Below are positions 9,299-18,648 of a DNA stretch of 64,000 nucleotides, in pieces. This DNA is from Prolixibacteraceae bacterium UBA1413 (GTDB taxonomy: Bacteria; Bacteroidota; Bacteroidia; Bacteroidales; Prolixibacteraceae), in contig DBPT01000004.1 in assembly GCA_002304925.1 (NCBI GenBank), positions 19,763 through 83,762 on the forward strand, given 5' to 3'. The notes beneath the pieces are model-generated. The model was given only the letters and a program-made list of their open reading frames with translations, did no database searches and was not told the DNA's origin. A program made the position numbers and the translations under genes. How positions within the stretch are numbered: the first letter of the stretch is position 1; every line of letters begins with the position of its first letter.

Positions 9299-10807
9299 CT
9301 AATCCTCAATCATCGGCAATTTGTTCAGTGCATCGAGGAAAGCCTCCACCGAAGCGGTGATGATGTCGGTATGTGCCCCGAAACCGTGGTAGATGTTATG
9401 TTCATATTCCACCTGGATGTGGACTTTCCCCACGTCATCACTGCCCCGGGTGATGGCCTGAATCAGGAACTCATCGAGGATCACCTGCCGGTGGATGATC
9501 TGCTTGACGGCATTAATGGCTGCATCAACGGGACCGTTCCCCGAAGAGGTGGCGTTGAATTTCTCGCCGGCGATATCCAATCTGATGGTTGCCGTGGGAA
9601 CCAACGTTTTCCCCGCCACGACCTGGAGGAAGTCCAGTTTGATACGCTTCTCCTGGCGCGTGGCATCCCCCACCAAAAGGGCGATGTCGTCATCGCGGAT
9701 CTCCTTTTTCTTGTCCGCCAGCTTCAGAAATTCCTCATACACCTTGTTGAGTTTCTCCTTATCAAGTTTAAACCCCAGCAGTTCCAGGCGGTGACTCAGT
9801 GCCGCCCTGCCCGACCGCGCTGTGAGGAGGATGGAGGATTCGTTGACCCCAACATCCCGGGGATCCATGATCTCGTAATTCTCCCGGTGTTTCAGAACGC
9901 CGTCCTGGTGAATCCCCGAGGAGTGGGCGAAGGCATTCCGTCCCACGACCGCCTTGTTGGGCTGTACCGGCATGTTCATCAGCGTGGATACCAGCCTGCT
10001 GGTATGGTAAATGTTCTGCGTCCGGATGTTGGTATCAACGCCGAGCACCTTATGCCGGCTTTTCAGGATCATCACCACCTCTTCGAGCGAGGTATTTCCC
10101 GCCCGCTCGCCAATGCCGTTGATGGTCACCTCAGCCTGCCGCGCCCCGTTCATGATGCCGGCAATGGTGTTGGCGGTGGCCATCCCCAGATCGTTGTGGC
10201 AGTGCGTGGAAATCACCACCTTGTCAATCCCTTTCACATTCTCCACCAGATATTTGATTTTCGCACCGAATTCCTCAGGAAGGCAATAGCCCGTGGTATC
10301 GGGAATGTTGACCACCGTGGCACCCGCCTTGATCACCGCTTCGATCACCCGCGCCAGATATTCGTTGTCGGAACGACCGGCATCTTCGGCATAGAATTCC
10401 ACATCCTCCACCAGCTTTTTAGAATATTTCACAGCCTCTACCGCCCGCTCAAGGATCTCGTCGGGATTGCTGTTGAGCTTGTAGTGAATGTGGTAAAAGG
10501 AAGTGCCGATTCCGGTGTGTATCCTCTTCTTCCGGGCATACCGCAGGGCATCGGCAGCCACGTCGATATCCTTCCGGACGGCCCGCGTGAGGCCGCAGAT
10601 GACCGGCCAGGTCACCGCCTTGGAAATCTCCACCACTGATTCAAAATCGCCCGGACTGGAAATCGGAAAGCCTGCTTCGATGATGTCAACACCAAGATCC
10701 TCCAGGGCTTTGGCCACTTCAATCTTCTCAATGGTGTTCAGTTGGCACCCGGGTACCTGCTCTCCATCCCGAAGTGTCGTGTCGAAAATAAACAACCTGT
10801 CACTCAT
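9299..10807 (-). CDS. leuA: 2-isopropylmalate synthase
   Basis: First committed step of leucine synthesis: acetyl-CoA plus 2-oxoisovalerate gives 2-isopropylmalate. With the ATG at 10807 (MSDRLFIFDTTLRDGEQ) the protein is 502 residues, TIM barrel with R13-D14, metal ligands in STHCHND (H202, H204) and GIGERAGN (231-238), then the C-terminal regulatory domain that normally binds leucine. A 9-codon longer start (MALSHKPKN) would run into the leader hairpin, so it is less likely. It is the first structural gene of the leu operon and follows a leader peptide and hairpin. Confidence 0.97.
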   Translation of the reverse strand: MSDRLFIFDTTLRDGEQVPGCQLNTIEKIEVAKALEDLGVDIIEAGFPISSPGDFESVVEISKAVTWPVICGLTRAVRKDIDVAADALRYARKKRIHTGIGTSFYHIHYKLNSNPDEILERAVEAVKYSKKLVEDVEFYAEDAGRSDNEYLARVIEAVIKAGATVVNIPDTTGYCLPEEFGAKIKYLVENVKGIDKVVISTHCHNDLGMATANTIAGIMNGARQAEVTINGIGERAGNTSLEEVVMILKSRHKVLGVDTNIRTQNIYHTSRLVSTLMNMPVQPNKAVVGRNAFAHSSGIHQDGVLKHRENYEIMDPRDVGVNESSILLTARSGRAALSHRLELLGFKLDKEKLNKVYEEFLKLADKKKEIRDDDIALLVGDATRQEKRIKLDFLQVVAGKTLVPTATIRLDIAGEKFNATSSGNGPVDAAINAVKQIIHRQVILDEFLIQAITRGSDDVGKVHIQVEYEHNIYHGFGAHTDIITASVEAFLDALNKLPMIED

Positions 10808-10823
10808 ATTTTTAGGTTTATGT

Positions 10824-10860
10824 GAAAGGGCCATCCCCGTTTTCCGAGAATGGCCCTTTC
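10824..10860 (-). promoter_or_regulatory. leu leader attenuator hairpin
   Basis: On the minus strand an 11-bp perfect stem, GAAAGGGCCAT (10860-10850) with ATGGCCCTTTC (10834-10824), stands 16 nt before the leuA start. Its 5' arm contains GCCATTCTC (10854-10846), fully complementary to GAGAATGGC at 10895-10887, which overlaps the leader-peptide stop codon. The two pairings are mutually exclusive, the terminator/antiterminator layout of classical attenuation. No U-tract follows the stem (next bases ACATAAACC), so it may act by pausing, Rho or translation rather than as a simple intrinsic terminator. Confidence 0.8.
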
Positions 10861-10893
10861 CTGTTACTATCCTGCCCTGTCAATATGCCATTC

Positions 10894-10959
10894 TCATCCA
10901 ATCCCTCCAAGAATTAGAATGCTGTTGAGAATGATGGCAATATTGACTAAAAAACTCAT
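10894..10959 (-). CDS. leu operon leader peptide (21 aa)
   Basis: A short frame upstream of leuA starts MSFLVNIAIILN and ends with ILILGGIG before TGA. Eleven of its 21 residues are Ile, Leu or Val, with two dense clusters. Placed 87 nt before leuA and followed by competing hairpins, it reads as an attenuation leader that senses charged branched-chain tRNAs. Ribosome release at the stop would cover the antiterminator strand; stalling upstream would leave it free. Too short for standard gene calling; the call rests on composition, position and RNA pairing. Confidence 0.8.
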   Translation of the reverse strand: MSFLVNIAIILNSILILGGIG

Positions 10960-11085
10960 TTTTACTTACACTTTAACGCAAATAAAACAAAAAATTTCCG
11001 GATTAACAGCGAAATGACATTTTTTCTAATAATATTAACATTGAATAAACATTGGGTTGCTTGTGGCGCTGTTCCTATTTTCCCT

Positions 11086-13005
11086 TCACCACCCTTTGAA
11101 GACCCCATCGAGGAAGTTCCACCTAACCTCCAGGTATTCTCTCAGCTGTCTGACGGCCACCTCGTGTGAAGCGGGAGGTGCGGCGGCATGCCCCAGTTTC
11201 TGTTCCCGAATGTCCCATACCGAAAAGTTGGCTTCCTGTGACATGCTGATCGATTCCGCGGCCTGGTCCACAAAAGTGACCAGGGTCCGTAATTCCCCCT
11301 TTTTTAAATTCCACCGCTCCTTCACCGCCTTTCTGAAACCCGGGTCCTCCCTGAGGCGGTTGACCCACTGGCGTGGCTGGTGGGCTGCATCGGCCATCAG
11401 CTTCAGCCGGGCATCTCCCAGCCGGTTGTCATTGTTGAAGGCAATGTCAAAATCCCAGACAGGGCCGAAGTAAAAAAGAGGATCATCCCTGAATTTGTAA
11501 ATATAGGTACTCCACCAGGCATCGGAATTTCCGGTGATTTCACTGATGATGAAATAGTCAACCCAGGTTTTTTCGTCGAAATATTTGCGCCATCCCTTCA
11601 CCGGATCGGCAAAATCGGCAGCAAAGAGAGCCCCCTCGGCCTCTCTGCCGAAGAGGTTACTGACATAATCGACTTGGGCGGGATGATAGTTATCATCCTT
11701 GGGATATTTAATGGTGACGGGAATATTATTAACGTGGGTAATGAAATGCAGCGGTTCTGAGGCGGCAAAGCCGTCGATTTCCAGCAGGTAACCTCCCGTG
11801 ATGGTCACCGGATTGCTGCCGTCGGAAGCTTTCAGCGACTGCACCGCTACCCGTCCCGGTGCCACCTCCACCTGGTCGGTAAGATGGTAATTTCCTATGT
11901 AGATGCCGTCGAGGTAGATATCAACGAAACGTGTGGCTGCCGTGAAGCCCGCTCCCCGCGCATTGTCGGCCAGCAGAATTTCACTTGCCCTGAAAGCCAC
12001 CGCATTGCGCAAAAGGCTTTTATCAGCATCATTGGCCAGCAATACCCAGCTTTTTTCTTTGGCATGGTTGAGTCCGAGCGGACTGTACTTGTCGGGAAAC
12101 TTTATCCGGTAAGGTTTCTTGGGCAATCCCAACGTCGAATTGCCCCGCAGGCGGATCTCCACCTTTTTGCCGTTCTCCGAACTGCTCCACAACCCCTCCT
12201 GAATGCCGTTTCCGAAGATCTGCAGCGAGGCAGTCTGGTATACTTCCTTGCTGTCGATGGGACCGTCAGCATCGATTTTCAGCACCGGAAGGGTGGCGTT
12301 CACCTGGGGAGAGAGCAACTTTACCAGGTAACTCCGTTTCACACCCGTTTCTGCCTCCACCATAAGGGTGAATTCCTCCTTGAAGGAGATGGCCGTGATG
12401 CCGGAAGTCACCGTTTTCCCTTCTACGGAAACCGAAACAGCGCCAGTCTCAAAGGAGGGGATCATTCCGACGACGGGATCCCCGTCGATCCAACGGAAAC
12501 AGCTACCCCTGATCTCCTTTTTCTGCTGATTAATTACAAAGGTGATATCGGAAGGCAAACCCGGATTGTCGGCTTTTTTCAGCCCGAAGAAGGTAAGGGT
12601 ATTGTCGGTCGAAGGATCCTTGGTGGCGATGACGGTATACTCTGCAGAAGAGCCGTCCAAAGCGACCACCATATACTTCACCGGCTTTGAGAAGTCGCAG
12701 ATCGTCTGGCCGCTTACCTGCACCCGGTTACCGATGAGGACCTCCTTTCCTGTATGGATGAAATTGGGGATCAGCGACGTAAGATTGGTATTCGCGGGGA
12801 AATGAACGGTAATTACCCGGTCGCTCCCGATGACCGCATTAACATCGGTGGAAAGAGCGACGTTGTTGTAGCTCAGAAAGGTGAAAGAGGATATTTCGGC
12901 ACAATCCGTACATATCCCGGTATCCTCATCCTCCCTGCAACCCCACATCAGGGCAAGGAGGACCAGGACGGCCGGAAGGAGAAAATTCCGCAGTCGCCAC
13001 CGCAT
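11086..13005 (-). CDS. CotH-kinase family surface lipoprotein
   Basis: A 639-residue protein starting with a signal peptide and lipobox (LLALMWGC, Cys about residue 23), so probably an outer-membrane lipoprotein. The N-terminal 230 residues contain two beta-sandwich-like repeats (pattern ITVHFPANTNLTSLIP...) and the rest matches the CotH kinase-like domain: KKPYRIKFPDKYSPLG, SWVLLANDADKSLLRNAVAF, VDIYLDGIYIGNYHLTDQVE, and FGPVWDFDIAFNNDN. CotH proteins are atypical protein kinases; in Bacteroidetes similar proteins are exported, and their targets are unknown. It lies between the leu and ilv operons in the same orientation, with 80 bp to the nearest leader, and shows no obvious link to amino-acid synthesis. 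Confidence 0.85.
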   Translation of the reverse strand: MRWRLRNFLLPAVLVLLALMWGCREDEDTGICTDCAEISSFTFLSYNNVALSTDVNAVIGSDRVITVHFPANTNLTSLIPNFIHTGKEVLIGNRVQVSGQTICDFSKPVKYMVVALDGSSAEYTVIATKDPSTDNTLTFFGLKKADNPGLPSDITFVINQQKKEIRGSCFRWIDGDPVVGMIPSFETGAVSVSVEGKTVTSGITAISFKEEFTLMVEAETGVKRSYLVKLLSPQVNATLPVLKIDADGPIDSKEVYQTASLQIFGNGIQEGLWSSSENGKKVEIRLRGNSTLGLPKKPYRIKFPDKYSPLGLNHAKEKSWVLLANDADKSLLRNAVAFRASEILLADNARGAGFTAATRFVDIYLDGIYIGNYHLTDQVEVAPGRVAVQSLKASDGSNPVTITGGYLLEIDGFAASEPLHFITHVNNIPVTIKYPKDDNYHPAQVDYVSNLFGREAEGALFAADFADPVKGWRKYFDEKTWVDYFIISEITGNSDAWWSTYIYKFRDDPLFYFGPVWDFDIAFNNDNRLGDARLKLMADAAHQPRQWVNRLREDPGFRKAVKERWNLKKGELRTLVTFVDQAAESISMSQEANFSVWDIREQKLGHAAAPPASHEVAVRQLREYLEVRWNFLDGVFKGW

Positions 13006-13198
13006 ATTTACGTAATCAGGTTAGTGAGATGTTCCGGCAAAATTAACAAAATACTGATAACAACCACCTCCCCCGACATACGGCGGGTACTCCTCCTTCG
13101 CAAGGAGGAGGCAGGTGCGCACCGCCGGGCGGCATATCCACTCCCGAAGCCGGGGAGGCCCTGTGTCTCCAGGGCGGTACGGGGGGATCCGGGTTGTT
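13006..13198. other. Intergenic region with GC-rich hairpin
   Basis: Between ilvC (ends at 13199) and the CotH gene. It holds an 8-bp perfect stem TCCTCCTT-CGC-AAGGAGGA (13091-13109) and a GC-rich tail, without a U-tract on either strand. I see no gene. It may be one of the dispersed 3' structured repeats, but it lacks the TTAAG hexamers. Confidence 0.5.
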
Positions 13199-14248
13199 TT
13201 ATTTGGTTCCCGGCCGCAGCTGCCGCACGGCGGCGCCGGCCTGCCAGAGTTCCGATTCACGCATTGCCTTCAGTTCCGCGTTGAGGGTATCGCGGTAATC
13301 GGCGCTGCTGAGCGAGTCAATCACCCGCTTGGTTTCCACACCCGCCGTCACGCTTTTGTAAAGGTCGTTGAACACGGGAAGGGTCGCTTCCCGGAACTTA
13401 TGGCGCCAGTCAAGGGCACCCCGCTGTGCCGTGGCGCTGCAGTTGGCGTACATCCAGTCCATGCCGTTCTGGTCTACCAGCCGGATCAGGCTCTGGGTGA
13501 GTTCTTCCACTGTTTCGTTGAAAGCTTCAGAAGGGGAATGGCCGTTTTTGCGCAGCACCTGGTACTGGGCTTCGATGATGCCGGCCAGGGCACCCATCAG
13601 CACCCCCCGTTCTCCCGTCAGGTCAGAAAAGACTTCGTTTTCAAAGGTCGTGGGAAAGAGGTATCCCGAGCCGATGGCGATCCCCAGAGCCAGGGTGCGG
13701 TCCAGGGCACGTCCGGTAAAATCCCTGAAAACGGCAAAACTGGAATTGATGCCATGGCCTGCCAGGAAGTTGGTACGCACACTGGCGCCCGAACCCTTGG
13801 GAGCCACCAGGATCACGTCGACATTCTCCGGAGGGATCACCTTGGTCTGATCCTTGTAAACAATAGAAAAGCCATGCGAAAAATAGAGGGCGTCGCCTTC
13901 CTTCAGACACGGTTTTATCCTGGGCCAGAGGATCCGCTGAGCAGCATCCGACACCAGGTACTGGATGATGGTCCCCCGGGTGGCAGCCTCTTCCACAGGG
14001 AAAAGGGTCTCTCCCGGCACAAACCCGTCGCCGACGGCCTTGTCCCAGTCCTGTTTGAATTCCGGCGCCTGCCCGACGATCACCCGGAATCCCTGATCCC
14101 GCATGTTGAGGGCCTGGGCTGGACCCTGCACCCCGTATCCGATGATGGCGATCACCTCATCCTTCAAAACCTCCCGGGCTTTCTCCACTGGAAACTCTTC
14201 GCGGAGAACCACATTTTCCACTTCCCCGCCAAAATTGATTTTTGCCAT
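13199..14248 (-). CDS. ilvC: Ketol-acid reductoisomerase
   Basis: Converts 2-acetolactate (or aceto-hydroxybutyrate) to the dihydroxy acid with NADPH and Mg2+ in valine/isoleucine synthesis. At 349 residues it is a short (class I-size) KARI. The Rossmann motif IAIIGYGVQGPAQALNMRDQG (about 33-53), LVAPKGSGASVR (about 147-158), and the metal-binding DLTGERGVLMG and ETVEELTQSLI segments are present. It is the last gene of ilvD-ilvB-ilvN-ilvC, 48 bp after ilvN. Confidence 0.96.
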   Translation of the reverse strand: MAKINFGGEVENVVLREEFPVEKAREVLKDEVIAIIGYGVQGPAQALNMRDQGFRVIVGQAPEFKQDWDKAVGDGFVPGETLFPVEEAATRGTIIQYLVSDAAQRILWPRIKPCLKEGDALYFSHGFSIVYKDQTKVIPPENVDVILVAPKGSGASVRTNFLAGHGINSSFAVFRDFTGRALDRTLALGIAIGSGYLFPTTFENEVFSDLTGERGVLMGALAGIIEAQYQVLRKNGHSPSEAFNETVEELTQSLIRLVDQNGMDWMYANCSATAQRGALDWRHKFREATLPVFNDLYKSVTAGVETKRVIDSLSSADYRDTLNAELKAMRESELWQAGAAVRQLRPGTK

Positions 14249-14296
14249 AATAATTTTATTTTAGTGTTTATGTTAATCCTGCACCTGTCAAACTGC

Positions 14297-14839
14297 TTAA
14301 TCCATATTCATCAGAAAGGCATCCCTTTCCCGCAGGTATTCGGAAATCCGCTCGATGGGATCCCGGGTGATGGCCACCCTTCCAGAACGGATGAACTGCA
14401 TCACCCGGAACTGATTCAACTGGTCAAAGAGCGCCTGGGTTTCCTCTTTGTGTCCTGTCTTCTCAATCACCGTATATTCCCGGGTGATCTCCAGGATACG
14501 AGCTCCGGAATCACGCACGATCTTTTCCACCTGGTCGCTGTCGTAGAGGGCTTCCGTGGGAACCTTGTACAAAGCAATTTCCTGGTAGATCATCTCTTCG
14601 TTGGTCAGGTAAAAGGCTTTCAGCACGTCGATCACCTTGTCGATCTGCCCCACAACCTTTCGCACCATATCTTCGGTGCAATGAACAACAATGGTGAATT
14701 TATAGATTCCCCGGATGGCCGATTCCGAGACGGTCAGACTGTCGATGTTGATTTTCCGTCGGGTGAAAATCAGGGTGATCCGGGACAGCAACCCGATGTT
14801 GTTTTCCGAGAAAACCGTGATGTTATATTCTCGCTTCAT
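14297..14839 (-). CDS. ilvN: Acetolactate synthase regulatory (small) subunit
   Basis: A 180-residue ACT-domain protein: YNITVFSENNIGLLSRITLIFTRR at the N-terminus forms the first ACT domain (about 3-78), which in the family binds valine and gives feedback inhibition of the catalytic subunit. The C-terminal domain (about 80-175) matches IlvH/IlvN of other Bacteroidetes. It lies 13 bp after ilvB, so the two subunits are co-expressed. ilvN or ilvH naming is arbitrary here. Confidence 0.95.
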   Translation of the reverse strand: MKREYNITVFSENNIGLLSRITLIFTRRKINIDSLTVSESAIRGIYKFTIVVHCTEDMVRKVVGQIDKVIDVLKAFYLTNEEMIYQEIALYKVPTEALYDSDQVEKIVRDSGARILEITREYTVIEKTGHKEETQALFDQLNQFRVMQFIRSGRVAITRDPIERISEYLRERDAFLMNMD

Positions 14840-14852
14840 GATTTCAGATTAT

Positions 14853-16556
14853 TCAGGGTTCGAGCATTATTTCGGACACAGAGGCACCGGCGGGCACCAT
14901 GGGAAAGACATTGTCTTCCTTTTCTATGGTCACTTCAAGGAGGAAAGGTCCCCGATGGTCAAGCATGGTCTGAGCGGCTTCGTCGAGATCTTCACGGTTG
15001 TCGACCTTTATTCCGGGGATTCCGAAACCTTTGGCAATGGTGATAAAATCGGGGTTGGTAAGTCCGGTGAAGGAGTACCGTTTTTCGAAGAAGAGCTGTT
15101 GCCATTGGCGCACCATTCCGAGGAAGTGGTTGTTGAGCAGTACGATTTTCACCGGCAGTTTGTTCTGGGCGATAGTCCCCAGTTCCTGGATGGTCATCTG
15201 AAATCCCCCATCACCGATCATAGCCACGACCGTGCGGCCGGGAGCGGCTATCTGGGCGCCCATGCTCGCGGGAAGTCCGTATCCCATGGTCCCCAGGCCG
15301 CCCGAGGTAACACAGCTCCTGCTGTGGTTAAAACCAAAATAACGTGCCGCGATCATCTGTTGCTGGCCTACATCGGTGACCAGGATCGCTTCTCCCTTCG
15401 TCTTGCCGGAAACCATCTTCACCACTTCCCCCATGGTCAGACCGGGTTTCGTGGGATACAAATCCTTCCTGATCACCTTTTCATATTCCACCTGGTCGGC
15501 TTCGCGGAATTCCTTGACCCATTCGTCGTGGGAATTGGATTTCACATTGCCAGTCAGCATTTTCAGCGATTTTGACGCGTCTCCAAGAATGGCAACGTCG
15601 GCTTTGACAATTTTATTAATCTCCGCAGGATCGATATCGAGGTGGATGATCTTAGCCTTACGGGCATAGTCAGAAACTTTTCCGGTCACCCGGTCGTCGA
15701 AGCGCATTCCCACAGCGATGATCAGGTCGGCATCATTGGTTTTGATGTTGGGGCCGTAATTGCCATGCATCCCCAGCATGCCTACATTCAGCGGATGTTT
15801 GGTGGGAAGCGCCGACAGTCCCAACAGGGTCCATGCCGCCGGAATACCGGTCTTTTCGATGAAAGCCCGCAATTCATCCTCGGCCTTGGCGATGATCACC
15901 CCCTGGCCGAAAAGCAGGAGCGGCTTTTTGGACTGATCGATCAATTCAGCCGCCTCTTTCACCTTGAAGGGATCGACAGGGATCTCGGGGATGTAACTTC
16001 TGATCTTGGTGCACTTTTTATATTCGAAATTCAATTCGCCGAACTGGGCATCCTTGGTAATGTCGAGGAGGACGGGGCCCGGCCTGCCCGTTTGGGCGAT
16101 GAAGAAAGCCTGGGCGATGGCATGGGGAATTTCTTCCGGGGAAGTGATCTGGAAATTCCACTTGGTCACGGGGATGGACATGCCGATGACATCGGATTCC
16201 TGGAAAGCATCGGTTCCCAGTAAGGGAGAGGTTACCTGTCCGGTAATGCAAACCATGGGAACCGAGTCGATCATGGCGTCGGCGATGCCGGTCATCAGGT
16301 TGGTGGCACCCGGACCGGAAGTGGCAAAACAAACCCCCGCCCTGCCCGTGATTTTTGCAAATCCTTCGGCAGCATGGGCGGCACCCTGTTCATGACGGGT
16401 AAGGATGTGCCTGATCTTAGAACCGTAATCGTAAAGGGCATCGTAGATCGGCATAATGGCCCCCCCGGGATACCCGAAAATGGTATCCACCCCTTCCTCG
16501 ATCAGCGACAGGATCACCGCCTCGGAACCGCTTATTTTTCCTGGACTCTTATTCAT
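14853..16556 (-). CDS. ilvB: Acetolactate synthase catalytic (large) subunit
   Basis: Thiamine diphosphate enzyme that makes acetolactate or acetohydroxybutyrate from pyruvate. The 567-residue protein shows the ThDP-activating Glu in TRHEQGAAHAAEG (E56), the FAD-region motif VGMRFDDRVTGK, and the ThDP/Mg motif IGDGGFQMTIQEL...LLNNHFLGMVRQWQ in the C-terminal third. ilvN follows at 13 bp. A 171-bp gap with a hairpin separates it from ilvD upstream. Confidence 0.97.
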   Translation of the reverse strand: MNKSPGKISGSEAVILSLIEEGVDTIFGYPGGAIMPIYDALYDYGSKIRHILTRHEQGAAHAAEGFAKITGRAGVCFATSGPGATNLMTGIADAMIDSVPMVCITGQVTSPLLGTDAFQESDVIGMSIPVTKWNFQITSPEEIPHAIAQAFFIAQTGRPGPVLLDITKDAQFGELNFEYKKCTKIRSYIPEIPVDPFKVKEAAELIDQSKKPLLLFGQGVIIAKAEDELRAFIEKTGIPAAWTLLGLSALPTKHPLNVGMLGMHGNYGPNIKTNDADLIIAVGMRFDDRVTGKVSDYARKAKIIHLDIDPAEINKIVKADVAILGDASKSLKMLTGNVKSNSHDEWVKEFREADQVEYEKVIRKDLYPTKPGLTMGEVVKMVSGKTKGEAILVTDVGQQQMIAARYFGFNHSRSCVTSGGLGTMGYGLPASMGAQIAAPGRTVVAMIGDGGFQMTIQELGTIAQNKLPVKIVLLNNHFLGMVRQWQQLFFEKRYSFTGLTNPDFITIAKGFGIPGIKVDNREDLDEAAQTMLDHRGPFLLEVTIEKEDNVFPMVPAGASVSEIMLEP

Positions 16557-16727
16557 AACGTGCTGTTTTTTATTTCAAACTGACTTAATTAACTCAGAGC
16601 TTCAGAGTTTCAAACTACCGTGCAGGTGCGTGGAGAAGTTCCTTCATCCACCCGGTTTTACCGGTGGTTATTGACCTTAAACCATTCGGGTTATCCTTTA
16701 AAAATTATTCAATTCTTAAACTTAACC
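16557..16727 (-). repeat. Post-ilvD intergenic repeat with TTAAG hexamers and hairpin
   Basis: Immediately after the ilvD stop the minus strand reads through TTTAAGGTTAAGTTTAAG, then a stem CCACCGGT-AAA-ACCGGGTGG (about 16649-16668). No U-tract follows, so it need not end transcription before ilvB. The hexamer run matches the dispersed repeat family found after other genes here. Confidence 0.55.
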
Positions 16728-18569
16728 TTAAATTATCCTCACCGCTCCCTTGTCAGCCGAGCTCACCATTGAGGCATAAGCCCGGAGGGCCTGCGATACT
16801 TTCCGTGGACGGGCTTTGGGTTTCCAACCCTCTTTTCCTTTGGCTTCTTCGGCCTGCCGGCGGCGTTCCAGTTCTTCTGCCGTCACCAGCAGGTTGATGG
16901 TCCGCCCGGTGGCATCGATTTCGATGAGGTCGCCCTCGCGTACCAGGGCGATGTCGCCACCTGCCGCTGCTTCAGGGGAGACATGTCCCACCGAAAGGCC
17001 GGAGGTGCCCCCCGAAAAACGGCCGTCGGTGACCAAAGCGCACACCTTGTCGAGTTTCATCGATTTCAGGTAGGAAGTGGGATAGAGCATCTCCTGCATG
17101 CCGGGGCCTCCGCGCGGACCTTCATAGCGGATCACCACCACGTCGCCGGGACTGACGGCCTTGCCGAGGATGCCGTTGCAGGCCTCTTCCTGAGAATCAA
17201 AGACCCGGGCGGTACCGGTGAATGTCAGCATGGAGGGATCCACACCGGCAGTTTTCACGATGCTGCCGTCACGGGCGATGTTGCCGTAAAGGACCGCCAG
17301 CCCGCCATCGCCGGAATAGGCATTCGCGATGCTGCGGATGCACCCTTTCTCCCGGTCGGTATCCGGGACCTGATAATAGTTGCTCTGTGAACCCATCACC
17401 AGGTTGCGCTTCCCTCCCGGCGCCGACCGGAAAATATCAGAAGCTTCCGGGGAGGGGTCAGGATTCATGATGTCATAAGCGGCAAGGGCCTCCCCCAGCG
17501 TTTTCCCGTCGGCCCGCTTCACCGAGGTATCGAGTAATCCGCCCCGCGCCAGCTCGGCCATGATCCCCAGGATCCCACCGGCCCGGTTGACATCCTCGAC
17601 ATGATAGGATGAGCTGGGCGCTACCTTGCAGAGGTTGGGCGTGGTCCGGCTCAGACGGTCGATGTCCTGCATGGTGAAATCCACCTCCGCCTCATGGGCG
17701 ATGGCCAGCAGGTGAAGTACGGTATTGGTAGAGCCGCCCATGGCGATGTCGAGTATCATAGCATTGAAAAATGCCGCCCGAGAGGCGATATTCCGCGGCA
17801 ATACCGAGTCATCGTCATCGAAATAGTAAGCTTTTGTCATTTCCACGATCCTGCGGGCCGCCGTTTCGAAGAGCTTTTTGCGGTTTACATGGGTGGCCAC
17901 GATGGTGCCGTTTCCCGGAAGGGAGAGGCCGATGGCTTCGGTAAGGCAGTTCATGGAGTTGGCGGTGAACATGCCGCTGCAGGATCCGCACGTCGGACAA
18001 GCGACTTTTTCCACGGCCGTCATCAGATCATCGTCCACTGTGGGATCGGCAGCCATCACCATGGTATCCACCAGGTCGTAGGATTTTCCGCCGGAGACAC
18101 CGGCTTCCATGGGTCCGCCCGAAACAAAAATGGCCGGAATGTTCAGCCGCATAGCCGCCATCAGCATTCCCGGGGTGATCTTGTCACAGTTCGAAATGCA
18201 CACCATGGCGTCCACGCAATGGGCATTACACATGTATTCCACACTGTCGGCGATAATATCGCGCGAGGGCAGCGAATAAAGCATTCCGTCGTGCCCCATG
18301 GCAATACCGTCGTCAATGGCGATTGTGTTGAATTCGGCGGCAAAAAATCCCTCCCGCTCAATGAGCGATTTGACCTGCTGGCCGACGGCATGAAGGTGGG
18401 TGTGCCCCGGAACAAACTGGGTGAAGGAATTCACCACGGCAATCACCGGTTTTCCCATCTGTTCCTCCGTCATCCCGTTGGCGCGCCACAGGCTGCGAGC
18501 CCCCGCCATCCTGCGCCCTTGCGTCGTCGTTTCACTGCGTAACCTGTTTCCCATTTTTTCGTCAGCCAT
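16728..18569 (-). CDS. ilvD: Dihydroxy-acid dehydratase
   Basis: Dehydrates 2,3-dihydroxy acids to 2-oxo acids in valine/isoleucine synthesis; a cytoplasmic Fe-S enzyme. The 613-residue length equals the E. coli type. Seen: VNSFTQFVPGHTHL (46-59), ISNCDKITPGM (C128) and CPTCGSCSGMF (C191, C194, C197), with the E. coli-like absence of Cys in the first motif, which suggests the oxygen-sensitive [4Fe-4S] form. First structural gene of the ilv operon; the start lies 11 nt after the attenuator U-tract. Confidence 0.97.
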   Translation of the reverse strand: MADEKMGNRLRSETTTQGRRMAGARSLWRANGMTEEQMGKPVIAVVNSFTQFVPGHTHLHAVGQQVKSLIEREGFFAAEFNTIAIDDGIAMGHDGMLYSLPSRDIIADSVEYMCNAHCVDAMVCISNCDKITPGMLMAAMRLNIPAIFVSGGPMEAGVSGGKSYDLVDTMVMAADPTVDDDLMTAVEKVACPTCGSCSGMFTANSMNCLTEAIGLSLPGNGTIVATHVNRKKLFETAARRIVEMTKAYYFDDDDSVLPRNIASRAAFFNAMILDIAMGGSTNTVLHLLAIAHEAEVDFTMQDIDRLSRTTPNLCKVAPSSSYHVEDVNRAGGILGIMAELARGGLLDTSVKRADGKTLGEALAAYDIMNPDPSPEASDIFRSAPGGKRNLVMGSQSNYYQVPDTDREKGCIRSIANAYSGDGGLAVLYGNIARDGSIVKTAGVDPSMLTFTGTARVFDSQEEACNGILGKAVSPGDVVVIRYEGPRGGPGMQEMLYPTSYLKSMKLDKVCALVTDGRFSGGTSGLSVGHVSPEAAAGGDIALVREGDLIEIDATGRTINLLVTAEELERRRQAEEAKGKEGWKPKARPRKVSQALRAYASMVSSADKGAVRII

Positions 18570-18579
18570 GATTATTTCT

Positions 18580-18611
18580 AAAAAAAAACCTTTCCCGTTT
18601 GCTGAGAAAGG
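18580..18611 (-). terminator. ilv attenuator (intrinsic terminator)
   Basis: On the minus strand, stem CCTTTCTC (18611-18604) with GGGAAAGG, loop AGCAAAC, then nine U. The CTCAGC at 18606-18601 (end of the 5' arm plus loop) is complementary to GCTGAG at 18653-18648, which overlaps the leader stop codon, so an alternative antiterminator can form. It stands between the leader peptide and ilvD. Confidence 0.9.
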
Positions 18612-18648
18612 CTACATATCCTGATTCCTGTAAATGACCGTGCCCTCC

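Noticed and set aside
9056..10639. Plus-strand open frame of 527 codons opposite leuA and leuC
   Set aside because: Shadow of leuA/leuC; His/Val/Gly-biased translation and no motif.
13115..15043. Plus-strand open frame of 642 codons opposite ilvC, ilvN and the start of ilvB
   Set aside because: It crosses three genes with conserved active-site motifs on the other strand and has no domain of its own.
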